Notes: generated from the sequence alone by a model not told the origin. 64,000 bases of DNA from Pseudosulfitobacter sp. DSM 107133 (GCF_022788695.1 NZ_CP085154.1:1240001-1304000); one strand, 5' to 3'; numbered from the stretch's first letter, positions 1 to 10,712 are shown. Numbers and translations: made by a program.

Positions 1-353
1 AAGAGGTGCGCGTGCTGCGCGAGATGGTCGCGGCGGACAACAAACTGCTGAACGATCCGGCAGCGATGGCCCGCGCCAACCGGCGGTTTCACAAACAGAT
101 CCATCTGGCGTCACACAACCGCTATCTGGTGCAGCAACTGGATCTGGTGCACCGCAGCATGGCGTTGATGGCGACAACATCGCTGGCCGCAGAGGGGCGC
201 GCCGAGATCGCCCAGCAGGAACACGACGCCATCGTGCGCGCCATCGAGGCGGGTGACGGGGCTGCGGCCGGGGCTGCCTTGCGCGAGCATATCTCGGTGG
301 CCTTCATGACGCGGCTGAAACTGGATGCGGCGCGGCGCGAGGAAGAGGGTTGA
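1..353 (+). CDS. GntR-family regulator, FCD domain, 5'-truncated by window edge
   Basis: Open reading frame entering from the left edge, so the true start and the N-terminal winged helix lie outside the window. The visible ~117 residues are the C-terminal part of an FCD (FadR C-terminal) ligand domain: 'ANRRFHKQIHLASHNRYL' and 'QEHDAIVRAIEAGDGAAAGAALREHI' match the usual FCD helices that carry metal or ligand-binding His residues. FCD-GntR proteins are metabolite-responsive repressors or activators of carbon-use operons. The target cannot be inferred because the upstream neighbour is not visible. The GTG codon at position 6 is internal, not a start. Confidence 0.8.
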   Translation, partial: EVRVLREMVAADNKLLNDPAAMARANRRFHKQIHLASHNRYLVQQLDLVHRSMALMATTSLAAEGRAEIAQQEHDAIVRAIEAGDGAAAGAALREHISVAFMTRLKLDAARREEEG

Positions 354-414
354 GAGATACAGTTTCTCAGGGCCGCAGTCTGCCGGGCAGGGGCCGCGAA
401 AACAGGAGTTGGTG

Positions 415-1224
415 ATGGACCATCCTGAGACGATCAAAACAATCCTTGATGCGCTAAGCGACACGCCCGACATCAGGGCGCTGTTTCTCAGTGGAAGCTA
501 TGCGAATGGAATGGCCGACGCCTATAGCGATATCGACTTTGTTCTGGTGGCAAAGGATGGCGCAACCGATGCCATTGCCGGACAGTGGCATGAAGCCGTC
601 GCGCAGACCGGAGAGATCGTGCTGTGGTGGGACAGGACGACTGTGCCTGTTCTGATCAATGCCATCACTGCCGACTGGACGCGCACCGATGTGATTATCC
701 TGAAACCCGAGCAGTTGGCAGCACACACGCAACACAGCCTGAAACCGTTGTTCGACCATGACAATCTGTATGACGGGCTGGCCGCCGCGCCCGTGCCTGC
801 GGGGCCGAACCTTGAAAAATTCACATACCAGATCGAGGAATTCATCCGTATTCTGGGCCTGCTGCACCTTGCCGCGGGGCGCGCGGAATACATCAATGGT
901 GTTCTGGGCGTCTATCATCTGCGCAATCTTCTGGTCGCGTTGCTGATCGAAGAGACCAACGCCCCGAACCGTGGTGGCGTGCTGCATTTGAACCGGCTTA
1001 TCACCGACGCGCAAAAGGCGCTGTTGGTGTCATTGCCCTCGCCTGTTCCCGAACGGGAGGCAATGATTGCCGCCCATCTTGCCTATGCCAAAGCCTATTT
1101 GCCCCGCGCGCGCAGGCGCGCCCGCCAGATCGGTGTGGATTGGCCCGAGCGGTTCGAGGCGGTGACTTGGGACAGGCTGGACCAGACATTGGGGATTAAG
1201 CGGCCCTACGCGATGGAAGACTAA
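415..1224 (+). CDS. Nucleotidyltransferase domain protein
   Basis: 269 residues from ATG 415, chosen because an ACAGGAG ribosome site lies just upstream; an ORF start further upstream would overlap the previous gene. The N-terminus has the minimal nucleotidyltransferase signature 'GSYANGMADAYSDIDF' (GSxxxG, then the metal-binding DxD at about residues 37-44), as in the aminoglycoside nucleotidyltransferase and MNT-like superfamily. A helical C-terminal half ('HLRNLLVALLIEETNAPNRGG') resembles the substrate-binding half of such enzymes. It probably transfers an NMP to a small molecule or protein. No partner HEPN gene is visible next to it, so a toxin-antitoxin role is not supported. Substrate unknown. 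Confidence 0.75.
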   Translation: MDHPETIKTILDALSDTPDIRALFLSGSYANGMADAYSDIDFVLVAKDGATDAIAGQWHEAVAQTGEIVLWWDRTTVPVLINAITADWTRTDVIILKPEQLAAHTQHSLKPLFDHDNLYDGLAAAPVPAGPNLEKFTYQIEEFIRILGLLHLAAGRAEYINGVLGVYHLRNLLVALLIEETNAPNRGGVLHLNRLITDAQKALLVSLPSPVPEREAMIAAHLAYAKAYLPRARRRARQIGVDWPERFEAVTWDRLDQTLGIKRPYAMED

Positions 1225-1256
1225 CCCAGCCTCCTGTCTGTTTGACTGTCTGGACC

Positions 1257-3140
1257 CTAAACATCCTCTGTCGCCTCGGCGTAGCCGTGCTGGGTCTTGT
1301 CCCAAAAGAACGGCTGCGCGATCATTTCGTGCAGCGCCTTATAGGCGGCCAGCGCGCCCAGCGGGAAATAAAACGGCATTGTCGGCACCCACATCAGCAG
1401 ATGGCGGTGGGGGCGCCCGGATACGGCGGCCAGCCCCAGTGTCAGGTTCAGCAGTTCGGAAATCACAAATACGACGGTCATTGCCCATACGACCTGCGGC
1501 CCCAAGGTCAGATGCACCGGATGCGGCAGCCCCAGCGGGATCAGCCAGAACGACCATAAAAACGGCGCTGCGGCAAACTGGGTGAAGGTCGCCAGAAAGA
1601 TCACCTGCAAGCCCATCACCCGCTTCCACCCCAACTCGCGCAGCAACTGGCGCGGATGGCGCATGTGGACGAAATAGGTGATCATGAACCCCTTCAGCCA
1701 GCGCGAACGTTGCCGCACCCAACGCCAGGGGCGGCAATTGGCCTCTTCGTGGGTGACGGTGGGCAGCAGTTCGGTGCGATAGCCGTGGCGCGCCAGTCGC
1801 ACGCCCAGATCGGCATCTTCGGTGACATTGTGCGCGTCCCAGCCGCCCAGGTCTTCCAGAATGTCGCGGCGGAAAAACAACGTCGTGCCGCCCAACGGAA
1901 TCACCAGCCCCAACCGCGCGATGCCCGGCAGAACCAGTCGCCACCACGTCGCATATTCGATGGTGAAACAGCGCGACATCCAGTTGGTGCGGGGGTTGTA
2001 ATAGTCCAGAATGCCTTGCAGGCAGGCTACATCGGGCGGGGCCTGCTGAAATCGCAACACTACCTTTTCGATCTGGTCCGGTTCCGGCGCGTCCTCGGCA
2101 TCCCAGACACCGATGATCGAGCCCTTGCAGAAATCCAGCGCATAGTTCAGCGCCCGTGGCTTGGTGGTCAGGCACTGGGCGTCGGGCACTTCGATTACGC
2201 TCATCCACGGCGGCAGCTCGGTGCGCGCGATGGTCTCGCGCGTGACGGTGTCTCTGGCCTCAAGCACCAATACAACTTCAAGCAGGGATTTGGGGTAGGT
2301 CAGGCGTTCCATACGCTTGATCAGGGCATTTGCGATTTCTTTTTCGTGTAAAAGGGGCACCATGACCGACACACGCGGCAGGCGGAAAGGTGGGGGCACG
2401 GGGGGCGGCGCTGTCAGGTGATCGTGCAGGCCTCCTATTAGCTGCATGATCAGGGCAGCCCCTTTCATCGCTGTCGTCAGCACCAATGTCAGCACCGCCC
2501 ACAGGCAGGCCAGTGTCACGGTCCAGGTCGGGGCCAGAAGCAGGCAGGCCGTTAACGCAAAGCCTGCCGACCACAGCCACAACGCCCGCGCATTGCTACC
2601 CGCGCCCCAGTTGCGGCAGCTTTCTATGCTGGCGACGCGGGTGATGGCCTTGTGCGCCAGTTCGGCGCTGAACAGGCGGTTGATCTGTTCAAGGATGGCA
2701 GCGGGATCGGCCACCACGGGCATCATTGCAGGGCCGCGCGTGCCCATACACCGTTGTAGATTGTGGAACAGATCGGGCCGCGCGGTGGCCACAAGAAGCG
2801 TGTCCCCTGCCCAGATCCATGGCACGACATGATGGCGCAGACACATGGCGGTGGGCAAGGCAGAGGCGACATTGCGCCGTGGTGGTGTCGCGCGCAGGTC
2901 GATCATCTGGACGTTGTGTTGTTTGGCCAGTGTGGACAGCAGATCGGTGCGCCGCAGCACCCCTTCGGCCACCAGAATATCGCCAAGCTGCGCATCGACG
3001 CGTCGTTGCAGCCCAAGGGCGTTCAGCAGATCCTGGCGCGATATCAGATTGTTGTTGACCAGTTGGCGGCCCAACGGCGCGGTGGGGCGCAGGTCGCAAA
3101 CCCCTTCGGGCTTTAGCAGTCGCAGTCGTGGATCGCTCAT
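1257..3140 (-). CDS. Glycosyltransferase family 2 with N-terminal MshEN (GspE_N) domain
   Basis: 627 residues. Residues ~20-75 carry two back-to-back 24-residue motifs of the MshEN type ('PLGRQLVNNNLISRQ...Q', a five-residue spacer, then 'QLGDILVAEGVLRRT...Q'), the fold that binds c-di-GMP in MshE-type ATPases. Next come paired membrane segments (~170-220) and a processive GT2 domain with 'DAEDAPEPDQ' (DxD-like), 'TEDADLG' (catalytic base) and 'QRSRWLKG' (Q/RxxRW), then C-terminal membrane helices. It should polymerise or export a polysaccharide at the inner membrane. No bcsB-like partner is nearby. The first Arg of each RLG motif is replaced (Pro, Gln), so nucleotide binding needs testing. 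A CtrA box lies 48-62 bases upstream. Confidence 0.87.
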   Translation of the reverse strand: MSDPRLRLLKPEGVCDLRPTAPLGRQLVNNNLISRQDLLNALGLQRRVDAQLGDILVAEGVLRRTDLLSTLAKQHNVQMIDLRATPPRRNVASALPTAMCLRHHVVPWIWAGDTLLVATARPDLFHNLQRCMGTRGPAMMPVVADPAAILEQINRLFSAELAHKAITRVASIESCRNWGAGSNARALWLWSAGFALTACLLLAPTWTVTLACLWAVLTLVLTTAMKGAALIMQLIGGLHDHLTAPPPVPPPFRLPRVSVMVPLLHEKEIANALIKRMERLTYPKSLLEVVLVLEARDTVTRETIARTELPPWMSVIEVPDAQCLTTKPRALNYALDFCKGSIIGVWDAEDAPEPDQIEKVVLRFQQAPPDVACLQGILDYYNPRTNWMSRCFTIEYATWWRLVLPGIARLGLVIPLGGTTLFFRRDILEDLGGWDAHNVTEDADLGVRLARHGYRTELLPTVTHEEANCRPWRWVRQRSRWLKGFMITYFVHMRHPRQLLRELGWKRVMGLQVIFLATFTQFAAAPFLWSFWLIPLGLPHPVHLTLGPQVVWAMTVVFVISELLNLTLGLAAVSGRPHRHLLMWVPTMPFYFPLGALAAYKALHEMIAQPFFWDKTQHGYAEATEDV

Positions 3141-3187
3141 TCACACCCTCTACCCGCTGGACAGATGTCAGCTTGGGCAGAGGAAGG

Positions 3188-3202
3188 TTAATGGCACGTT
3201 AA
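3188..3202 (-). promoter_or_regulatory. Candidate CtrA-binding box
   Basis: Exact TTAA-N7-TTAA (TTAA at 3188-3191, seven bases, TTAA at 3199-3202), the full consensus of the alphaproteobacterial cell-cycle and motility regulator CtrA. It lies 48 bases upstream of the glycosyltransferase start codon, where it could overlap the promoter. Binding is inferred from the consensus only. Confidence 0.5.
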
Positions 3203-3295
3203 GAGGCAGGCGTTGCGTTAACGGTTTCGCTGGCGCAGGGGCGTGTTATTCAAGTGACCTGGGGATTTTGTAACGTCGAAACGGTGCCCCGGTGT

Positions 3296-3321
3296 GGAAG
3301 GCCGGACTTGGCCGGCCTTCC
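3296..3321. terminator. Perfect 10-bp hairpin downstream of carA
   Basis: GGAAGGCCGG at 3296-3305 pairs perfectly with CCGGCCTTCC at 3312-3321 around a six-base loop, 32 bases past the carA stop. No T-run follows on either strand, so it may be a processing or Rho-associated 3' end rather than a classical intrinsic terminator. Confidence 0.5.
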
Positions 3322-3352
3322 ATGGGTCATTCCGGAAAATCCTCCCGGAGAC

Positions 3353-4513
<1,161 letters not shown>

Positions 4514-4710
4514 GGGCGGCCTCATGTGTACAGGGATGCGAGCAAAGTCGCGCGAAACTAGTCATTGCGACAGGCCGGGTCAAGGGCAGGCGCTATTTTG
4601 CGAAATCGTTATATATCAGTAACTTGGACCACATCGGAACGGTTGCAGCGCGGCTGGCGTTTCGGTATTGTCACAAACTTATCATCAACCCATGGGGATG
4701 GGACACACAT

Positions 4711-5172
4711 ATGGATATGCGAACCCGGATTTCGACTGCATTAAAGCAGGCGATGAAGGAAAAAGCCACCGACCGGCTTTCGACGCTGCGGCTGATCAAT
4801 GCGGCCTTCAAGGACAAAGACATTGATGCCCGCGCAGCAGGGGCCGAAGACGGCGTTGACGATGCCGCCTTGCTGGCGATTCTCAGCCGCATGGTCAAAC
4901 AGCGTCAGGAAAGCGCGCGCGCCTACGAAGAGGGCGGGCGGCTGGATCTGGCCGAGCGGGAACGCGCGGAGGTCGAGATTATCGAAGAGTTCCTGCCCCA
5001 GCAGTTGAGCGAAGCGAAGAGCGCGGCAGCCGTTGATGCGGCTGTGGCCGAAGTGGGTGCCGAGAGCATTCGCGACATGGGCAAGGTGATGGCTGTGCTC
5101 AAGGCCAAATACACCGGCCAGATGGACTTTGGTGTTGTGGGCCCGATGGTCAAGGACCGTCTGAGCGCCTGA
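4711..5172 (+). CDS. GatB/YqeY domain protein
   Basis: 153 residues from ATG 4711 ('MDMRTRISTALKQAMKEK'), matching the usual YqeY N-terminus; the longer frame from 4624 adds a non-homologous leader. Conserved features include 'RLSTLRLINAAFKDKDIDAR', 'YEEGGRLDLAERERAEVEIIEEFLPQQLS' and C-terminal 'DMGKVMAVLKAKYTGQMDFGVVGPMVKDRL'. The fold matches the tRNA-binding tail of the GatB amidotransferase subunit, but YqeY is stand-alone and its role is not well defined. Its position next to carA is compatible with a link to glutamine-dependent amidation, which is inference only. Confidence 0.92.
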   Translation: MDMRTRISTALKQAMKEKATDRLSTLRLINAAFKDKDIDARAAGAEDGVDDAALLAILSRMVKQRQESARAYEEGGRLDLAERERAEVEIIEEFLPQQLSEAKSAAAVDAAVAEVGAESIRDMGKVMAVLKAKYTGQMDFGVVGPMVKDRLSA

Positions 5173-5222
5173 TGCAAATGGCCCGCAGGTCTCTGCCACG
5201 GGCCGAAATACAAGCATGAGCC

Positions 5223-5243
5223 GCCGCCCCGGATCGGGGCGGC
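5223..5243. terminator. Bidirectional hairpin between yqeY and DUF2244 gene
   Basis: GCCGCCCCG (5223-5231) and CGGGGCGGC (5235-5243) form a perfect nine-pair stem with a three-base loop, placed between two convergent genes. There is no clear T-run, but the position suits a shared terminator. Confidence 0.6.
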
Positions 5244-5261
5244 CCGCCACAAGCGATGATT

Positions 5262-5744
5262 CTAACGGCGCAACGCGCGCAGCAGTTCATCATAGAGCGC
5301 GATACGCTCTTCCTCGGCCAGAAACGCACCGATCTCGACCTCGCGGCCCATGCCCTTGAGCGTGATATAGTGCGGCACCGGTCCGTCTTTTTCGTATCTG
5401 GTCACCTGTACCCAATAGCGGTTGCAGTCCCATTGCTGCGTGTTGCCATCGGGATTGGTGCGCAGCAGGTGTACCGTGTCTTCTGAAATCGTCAGAACTT
5501 CGGTGATCTGGCGGCTGCGATAGTTGTGTTGCAGGGCAAAATACAGTCCCCAGACCGCCAGCAATGTGAACGGCAGCAGCCCCCACAGCAGGGGCGTGCC
5601 CAACAGCGGCATGGTCGGGATCAGCAACAATGTGAAAGTGCCCAGCACAAAGGCCGCCATCCCGCGTGCAGGCAGGGATTGGTGCGGCCACAGGCGCAAC
5701 TGTTGGGTCGGTGCGTCGGGTCTGGAAGTCCAGCGATAGGGCAT
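5262..5744 (-). CDS. DUF2244 domain membrane protein
   Basis: 160 residues from ATG 5744; the longer upstream frame runs through an intergenic repeat and is not credible. Two membrane helices (~28-68, 'MAAFVLGTFTLLLIPTMPLLGTP' and the following 'LLPFTLLAVWGLYFAL') precede a soluble domain, 'HNYRSRQITEVLTISEDTVHLLR...QWDCNRYWVQVTRYEKDGPVPHYITLKGMGREVEIGAFLAEEER', typical of DUF2244. These proteins often lie beside cytochrome oxidase genes in Rhodobacteraceae, and here ctaD is the next gene upstream on the same strand. A part in oxidase biogenesis is possible but unproven. Confidence 0.88.
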   Translation of the reverse strand: MPYRWTSRPDAPTQQLRLWPHQSLPARGMAAFVLGTFTLLLIPTMPLLGTPLLWGLLPFTLLAVWGLYFALQHNYRSRQITEVLTISEDTVHLLRTNPDGNTQQWDCNRYWVQVTRYEKDGPVPHYITLKGMGREVEIGAFLAEEERIALYDELLRALRR

Positions 5745-5821
5745 TGGGGGGCTTTGGTGGTTTCGCGTTGGGGAAACGATAGCACCGCATTGGCGCGCGG
5801 CAATGCGACAAGCTGTGCCAT

Positions 5822-5880
5822 AGGGGCGCTGCCCCTCGGCCTGCGGCCTCACCCCGGAGTTTATCTGGCAAGATGAAGCG
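5822..5880 (-). repeat. Dispersed 3'-end hairpin repeat, copy A
   Basis: Read on the minus strand this starts CTTCATCTTGCCAGATAAAC and ends in two hairpins (GGCC-GCA-GGCC type and AGGGGC-AGC-GCCCCT). It is the same unit as 26810-26870, 33176-33232 and 63713-63769. It lies ~40 bases past the ctaD terminator, in the sense direction of ctaD, and before the DUF2244 start. Confidence 0.85.
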
Positions 5881-5917
5881 GGCGACGTTGCGGAGCGTGG
5901 AAAGTTGCGGCGCATAG

Positions 5918-5948
5918 AAAAAGGGCCCCGACCGCCGCCGGAGCCCTT
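5918..5948 (-). terminator. Intrinsic terminator of ctaD
   Basis: On the minus strand, a ten-pair stem (5939-5948 with 5921-5930, one G-U pair) is followed by a run of five U residues. It sits 25 bases after the ctaD stop codon. Confidence 0.85.
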
Positions 5949-5972
5949 GAGATTTTCAGGATGGTCCGGCGC

Positions 5973-7640
5973 CTAGTGGCGCTGGTGGTCCCATTCTTCC
6001 TGCTTGGGCAGGATTTCGAACGTGTGCTCGGGCGGCGGGCTGGGCAGTGTCCATTCCAGCGTGTCCGCATATTCGTTCCATGGGTTGTTCTCGGTGACGC
6101 GTGCACCTTTCAGCAGCGTGTAGATGACGATGCCAAAGAAGAACAGGAACGAGGCGAAGGACAGGAAGGCGCCCCAGCTTGAGACATAGTTCCAGGTCGA
6201 GAATGCCTCGGGATAGTCGATGTAGCGACGGGGCATGCCCTGACGGCCCAGGAAGTGCTGCGGGAAGAAGGTGATGTTCGCACCGATGAACATCATCCAG
6301 AAGTGCAGCTTGCCAGCCCATTCGGGGTACATGCGGCCTGTCATCTTGGGGAAGTAGAAGTAGATCCCCGCGAAGATCGCGAACACGGCGCCCAGGCTCA
6401 TCACGTAGTGGAAGTGTGCCACAACGTAGTATGTGTCGTGATAGGCGCGGTCGACGGCAGCCTGGCTCAGGACGATGCCGGTAACGCCACCCACGGTGAA
6501 CAGCACCAGGAAGCCAAAGGCCCACAGCATCGGTGTCTTGAACTCGATCGAGCCGCTCCACATGGTGGCGATCCACGAGAACACCTTGACCCCGGTGGGG
6601 ACCGCGATGACCATCGTTGCCAGCATGAAATAGGACTGCTGGTTCAGCGACATGCCGACCGTGTACATGTGGTGCGCCCACACGACAAAGCCCAGCACAC
6701 CAATGGCGATCAGCGCCCAGACCATCGGCAGGTAACCGAAGATCGGCTTGCGCGAGAAGGTGGCGATGACGTGGCTGATGATGCCAAAGCCCGGCAGGAT
6801 CACGATATACACTTCGGGGTGTCCGAAGAACCAAAGGATGTGCTGGTACAGGATCGGGTCACCGCCGCCGGCAGGATCGAAGAAGGTGAAGCCGAAGTTG
6901 CGGTCCATCAACAGCATGGTGATTGCGCCCGCCAGAACCGGCAGGGACAACAGGATCAGCCAGCTGGTGACAAAGATCGACCACGAGAACAGCGGCACCT
7001 TGAACAGGGTCATGCCGGGGGCACGCATGTTCAGGAAGGTTGTGATCATGTTGATTGCGCCCAGGATCGACGAGGCACCCGAGACGTGGACCGCAAAGAT
7101 CGCAAGGTCCATCGACATGCCGCCTTCGCGCACCGACAGGGGCGGATACAGAACCCAACCCACGCCCGAGCCGTGCTGACCGCCCTCGGAGGGGGCCAGA
7201 ACCGAACAGACGGCCAGTGTTGTACCGGCGACATACATCCAGAACGACAGGTTGTTCATCCGCGGGAACGCCATGTCCGGCGCGCCGATCTGCAAGGGCA
7301 TGAAATAGTTGCCAAACCCGCCGAACAGGGCGGGAATCACCACGAAGAACATCATCAGGATGCCGTGGCCGGTGATCAGCACGTTCCAGAGGTGTCCGTT
7401 GGGGGTACATACATCGGACGACGCGATCAGACGCGCACCCTCCTGACACATGAACTGCACACCGGGGTGCATCAGCTCAAGCCGCATATAAACGGTAAAT
7501 GCGACCGAGATGAAACCGGCGAATGCGGAAACGATAAGGTACAAGATACCAATATCTTTATGGTTTGTGGACATGAACCAGCGGGTGAAGAACCCGCGTT
7601 CGTCGTGATGATCGTGCCCGTGAATGGCTGCGTCTGCCAT
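5973..7640 (-). CDS. ctaD: Cytochrome c oxidase subunit I (aa3-type)
   Basis: 555 residues from ATG 7640, which has a strong AGGAGG site; the frame extends upstream but without homology. Catalytic subunit of the proton-pumping terminal oxidase in the inner membrane. Twelve membrane helices are predicted. Low-spin haem ligands lie in '[11 protein letters not shown]' and '[10 protein letters not shown]'; the CuB/Tyr active site is '[12 protein letters not shown]', with the His pair in 'WAHHMYTVG'. The D- and K-channel contexts look normal. The C-terminus is short and charged. Subunits II and III are not adjacent, as is common for ctaD in this family. An intrinsic terminator follows. Confidence 0.98.
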   Translation of the reverse strand: MADAAIHGHDHHDERGFFTRWFMSTNHKDIGILYLIVSAFAGFISVAFTVYMRLELMHPGVQFMCQEGARLIASSDVCTPNGHLWNVLITGHGILMMFFVVIPALFGGFGNYFMPLQIGAPDMAFPRMNNLSFWMYVAGTTLAVCSVLAPSEGGQHGSGVGWVLYPPLSVREGGMSMDLAIFAVHVSGASSILGAINMITTFLNMRAPGMTLFKVPLFSWSIFVTSWLILLSLPVLAGAITMLLMDRNFGFTFFDPAGGGDPILYQHILWFFGHPEVYIVILPGFGIISHVIATFSRKPIFGYLPMVWALIAIGVLGFVVWAHHMYTVGMSLNQQSYFMLATMVIAVPTGVKVFSWIATMWSGSIEFKTPMLWAFGFLVLFTVGGVTGIVLSQAAVDRAYHDTYYVVAHFHYVMSLGAVFAIFAGIYFYFPKMTGRMYPEWAGKLHFWMMFIGANITFFPQHFLGRQGMPRRYIDYPEAFSTWNYVSSWGAFLSFASFLFFFGIVIYTLLKGARVTENNPWNEYADTLEWTLPSPPPEHTFEILPKQEEWDHQRH

Positions 7641-7855
7641 GCGGTGCCTCCTGCTGAGATGTCTACAGGACACGCCAAAGACGGCGTGGCCCGGTTCTGG
7701 AGTGGTTCTAGAACGTTGGGGCGGCTGCATCAATGCATGATCTTGCCGCAGGTGGGGAATAATTGTCGCGGGGGCAGCCGTCGCTGCGGGCAGGGTTTGT
7801 ATTCTGTGTAGATGCTCTATTTGCTTTGGTACGCCGACAATCGGAGAACGTCGCA

Positions 7856-9148
7856 GTGGCCCCAAACTTGCAAAGACTCCTTTATAGTACCCTGACAGGG
7901 GGCAACGGGCACGCCAGCAGTGACCAGAACCGCGCATTTGCCACGCATTTTTCCGCCCTTACCGCGTCCAAGCTGGCCGGTGGGCTGGTTGATCCCAAGC
8001 TGGTGCTGTCCGCGCTGCTGGTCGCGCTTGGGGCGCCTGGAGGATTCGTCGGTGCGCTGGTGCCCGTGCGCGAGGCGGGGGCGCTTTTGCCCCAGCTGGC
8101 ACTGGCCGCGTGGATCGAGCGCAGCCGCCAGCGCAAGTGGTTTTGGGCCGCAGGGGCCGCAGGGCAGGGCGTTGCGGCGCTGGGCATGGCGGCAACGGCA
8201 CTGTTGCTGGAAGGGTCGGTGGCAGGTTGGGGTATCCTGGCCTGTCTTGCGCTGCTGGCCGTATGCCGCTCGGCCGGGTCGGCCAGTTACAAGGATGTGC
8301 TGGCGCGCACGTTGGACAAGGGCACGCGCGGAACAGTGTCGGGCTTGGCCGGCACGCTGGGTGCGGTGGGCGTGCTGGGGGTTGCGGTATTGCTCAGCGT
8401 CAGGATCATTCCGGGAACGCCCTCGGCGATTGCCGTGGTAATCGCGCTGGCGGGCGTGCTGTGGATTGTCGCGGGGCTGATTTTTGCACGTCTGGACGAG
8501 CCGGAAGCGCAAACAGGTAATGCGGATCAAGGGCTTGGCGGTTTGCGGGCCGTGTTCGCTCCGTTGCGCCGCGATGCGCAACTACGCCGCTATATCCTGA
8601 CGCGCACGCTGCTGATCTCGACCGCGCTGGCGCCGCCCTTTGTGGTGATGCTGGCGGGGTCACAAGGCGACGGCATCAACCTTGGGCATCTGGGCCTGTT
8701 GGTGCTGGCCTCTTCGGCGGCGGCGATTGTGTCGTCCTATGTCTGGGGGCGCCTGTCAGACCGGTCGTCACGGCTTACGTTGATGTTTGCCGGTGTGGCG
8801 GCGGCCGGTGTGCTGGCGCTGGCGGCGGCGGTTGGCACGCTGACAGGCGGTCTGGGCGGCCCCTTTGGTGCTGCGGGCTTCGTTTTTGCTGCGAAAATCG
8901 CATATGAAGGGGCACGGGCCGGGCGCAAGACGCATCTGGCCGATATGCAGGCGCATGGGCAAAAGGCGGTCTATACCGCGCTGAGCAACTCGATTCTCGG
9001 GGTGATGTTGTTGCTGGGCGGGGGATTCGGGCTGTTGGCTGATGCGGCCGGGCCTGCGCTGGTGCTGGGTGTCTTTGCGGTGATGGCGGCGGGCGGTGCG
9101 CTGGTGGCGCTGGGGCTGGATGAGGTGCAACAGGCTTCGGGCGATTAG
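7856..9148 (+). CDS. MFS transporter
   Basis: 430 residues from GTG 7856, which has GGAG nine bases upstream; the open frame reaches 7763 but the extra leader is not hydrophobic or conserved. Around 11-12 hydrophobic segments ('[27 protein letters not shown]', '[31 protein letters not shown]') mark a major facilitator; 'GRLSDRSSR' is the MFS A-like loop. Substrate unknown. It overlaps the convergent lipB by four bases, so the two share a 3' end. Confidence 0.85.
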   Translation: MAPNLQRLLYSTLTGGNGHASSDQNRAFATHFSALTASKLAGGLVDPKLVLSALLVALGAPGGFVGALVPVREAGALLPQLALAAWIERSRQRKWFWAAGAAGQGVAALGMAATALLLEGSVAGWGILACLALLAVCRSAGSASYKDVLARTLDKGTRGTVSGLAGTLGAVGVLGVAVLLSVRIIPGTPSAIAVVIALAGVLWIVAGLIFARLDEPEAQTGNADQGLGGLRAVFAPLRRDAQLRRYILTRTLLISTALAPPFVVMLAGSQGDGINLGHLGLLVLASSAAAIVSSYVWGRLSDRSSRLTLMFAGVAAAGVLALAAAVGTLTGGLGGPFGAAGFVFAAKIAYEGARAGRKTHLADMQAHGQKAVYTALSNSILGVMLLLGGGFGLLADAAGPALVLGVFAVMAAGGALVALGLDEVQQASGD

Positions 9149-9795
9149 GCTTCGAACACCCGATCAAAGCTGCGCCGCAGTGCCACGTCCACGTCTTCCA
9201 TGGTCACCGGCAGACCCAGATCGACCAGCGACGTGACCCCGTGGTCGGTGATTCCACAGGGCACGATGCCGCTGAAATGCGACAGATCCGGTTCGACATT
9301 GATGCTGATGCCGTGAAAGCTGATCCATTTGCGCAGCCGGATCCCGATGGCGGCAATCTTGTCTTCGGCCATCGTGCCGTCGGCCTGCGCCGCCTTTTCG
9401 GGCCGCTGCACCCAAACGCCCACGCGGCCATCGCGAATCTCGCCCTTGATGTTAAAGCTGTCCAACGTGTCGATCACCCAGGCTTCGAGGTCGCGCACAA
9501 AGCAGCGCACATCGCGCCCGCGTTTGCCCACATCCAGCAGGGTATAGGCCACCCGTTGGCCCGGCCCGTGATAGGTGTATTGCCCGCCGCGCTTGGTGGG
9601 ATAGACCGGAAAACGGTCGGGATCGGTCAGGTCGGCAGGCTTGGCCGAAGTGCCCGCAGTGTAGAGGGCGGGGTGTTCCAGCAGCCAGATGCATTCGTCT
9701 GCCGTCCCCGCCGCGATCTGGGCGGCGCGTTCTTCCATCCAAGCCTCGGCCTGGCGATAGTCGGTCAGGCCCGGGGTGGTGATCCACTCTACCAT
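9145..9795 (-). CDS. lipB: Lipoyl(octanoyl) transferase
   Basis: 216 residues. Transfers octanoate from acyl-carrier protein to lipoyl domains of 2-oxoacid dehydrogenases and the glycine cleavage H protein, the first step of lipoate assembly in the cytoplasm. Hallmarks are '[16 protein letters not shown]', '[22 protein letters not shown]' (region around the catalytic Lys) and '[14 protein letters not shown]' with the nucleophile Cys. Length is typical. It starts five bases after the downstream end of the FrnE-like gene on the same strand, so the two may be co-transcribed. Confidence 0.97.
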   Translation of the reverse strand: MVEWITTPGLTDYRQAEAWMEERAAQIAAGTADECIWLLEHPALYTAGTSAKPADLTDPDRFPVYPTKRGGQYTYHGPGQRVAYTLLDVGKRGRDVRCFVRDLEAWVIDTLDSFNIKGEIRDGRVGVWVQRPEKAAQADGTMAEDKIAAIGIRLRKWISFHGISINVEPDLSHFSGIVPCGITDHGVTSLVDLGLPVTMEDVDVALRRSFDRVFEA

Positions 9796-9800
9796 CAGGT

Positions 9801-10481
9801 TCAGGCAGCCTCTTCCAAAGTCTGGCGCAGGATTTGCGCGTAGTTTTCAGCGCCTTGTGCACCGGTGACCAGATATTTGCCACCAAAGACCATCGAGGGC
9901 ACGCCTGAAATCCCGCGCGACGTCCAGAATTTCTGCTTTTCGCGGACAGAGTCGACCAGGGCACCGCTGTCCAGCACCTCGCGCGCCGCCGCCGCGTCGA
10001 TGCCGACCGACGTCGCCACGTCGATCAACACCGCTGGATCCGAGACATCGCGGTTGTCGGTGAAATGCGCCTTGAACAGCGCCAGTTTCAGCGGGTGTTG
10101 CAGGCCCTGTGACAGGGCAAAATCCAGCATCTGATGCGCCTGAAAAGAGTTCACCATGCGGCTTTCGGGGGTAAAGTTGAAGTCGAACCCCAGGGATTTC
10201 CCAAGATCTTGCAGGTGTTTGCGGTTTTGCGCGGATTGCTCGGCGCTTGCGCCGTATTTTTCAGCGATATGCTCGGCGGTGTTCTGGCCTTCGGGCGGCA
10301 TGTCCGGGTTCAGCTCGAAAGGATGCCAACGGATGCGCGCGCCGATGCCTGTGGCGGCCAGCGCCTGTTCCAGCTGACGATAGCCGACGATGCACCACGG
10401 ACACATTACGTCTGAAACGATGTCAACGTCGACCACAGGCCCCTGAGGTAGGGGCGTATCGGAAGCGGAGGGGGTGGACAT
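9801..10481 (-). CDS. DsbA-family oxidoreductase, FrnE-like
   Basis: 226 residues from ATG 10481 (AAAGG ~9 bases upstream); ATG 10487 is an equally legal start two codons earlier. Thioredoxin-fold protein with active site CPWC ('[18 protein letters not shown]'), helical insert and cis-Pro loop '[19 protein letters not shown]', as in the FrnE family of cytoplasmic DsbA-like proteins. No signal peptide is visible. It probably acts in thiol-disulphide exchange or isomerisation. It is immediately upstream of lipB on the same strand. Confidence 0.92.
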   Translation of the reverse strand: MSTPSASDTPLPQGPVVDVDIVSDVMCPWCIVGYRQLEQALAATGIGARIRWHPFELNPDMPPEGQNTAEHIAEKYGASAEQSAQNRKHLQDLGKSLGFDFNFTPESRMVNSFQAHQMLDFALSQGLQHPLKLALFKAHFTDNRDVSDPAVLIDVATSVGIDAAAAREVLDSGALVDSVREKQKFWTSRGISGVPSMVFGGKYLVTGAQGAENYAQILRQTLEEAA

Positions 10482-10626
10482 GGGCATGAACCTTTGCTGT
10501 TTGGACCTAAGGTCGTATCTGTGCCGCCGAATTGCAACCCACAGCCCTGTGTGCAGCTTTGCGCGAAATTTCCACTTCACATCTGAACGGGGGCGGTCTA
10601 TAGCCCGCTCACCAAGCGACTGGCGT

Positions 10627-10712
10627 GCGGCCGTGGCGGAATGGTAGACGCGCAGCGTTGAGGTCGCTGTGGGGTAACACCCGTGGAAGTTCGAGTCTTC
10701 TCGGCCGCACCA
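10627..10712 (+). tRNA. tRNA-Leu(GAG)
   Basis: Acceptor arms GCGGCCG (10627-10633) and CGGCCGC pair perfectly; discriminator A is followed by an encoded CCA (10710-10712). The anticodon stem CAGCG/CGCTG closes the loop TTGAGGT, giving anticodon GAG. The T arm has GTTCGAGTC. The long variable arm of a class II tRNA is present (GTGGGGTAACACCCGT). Confidence 0.97.

Noticed and set aside
6255..7811. 518-residue open frame antisense to ctaD
   Set aside because: It mirrors the codon bias of ctaD, is rich in His/Gln/Asp with no family likeness, and has no ribosome site; the opposite strand is a clear oxidase gene.
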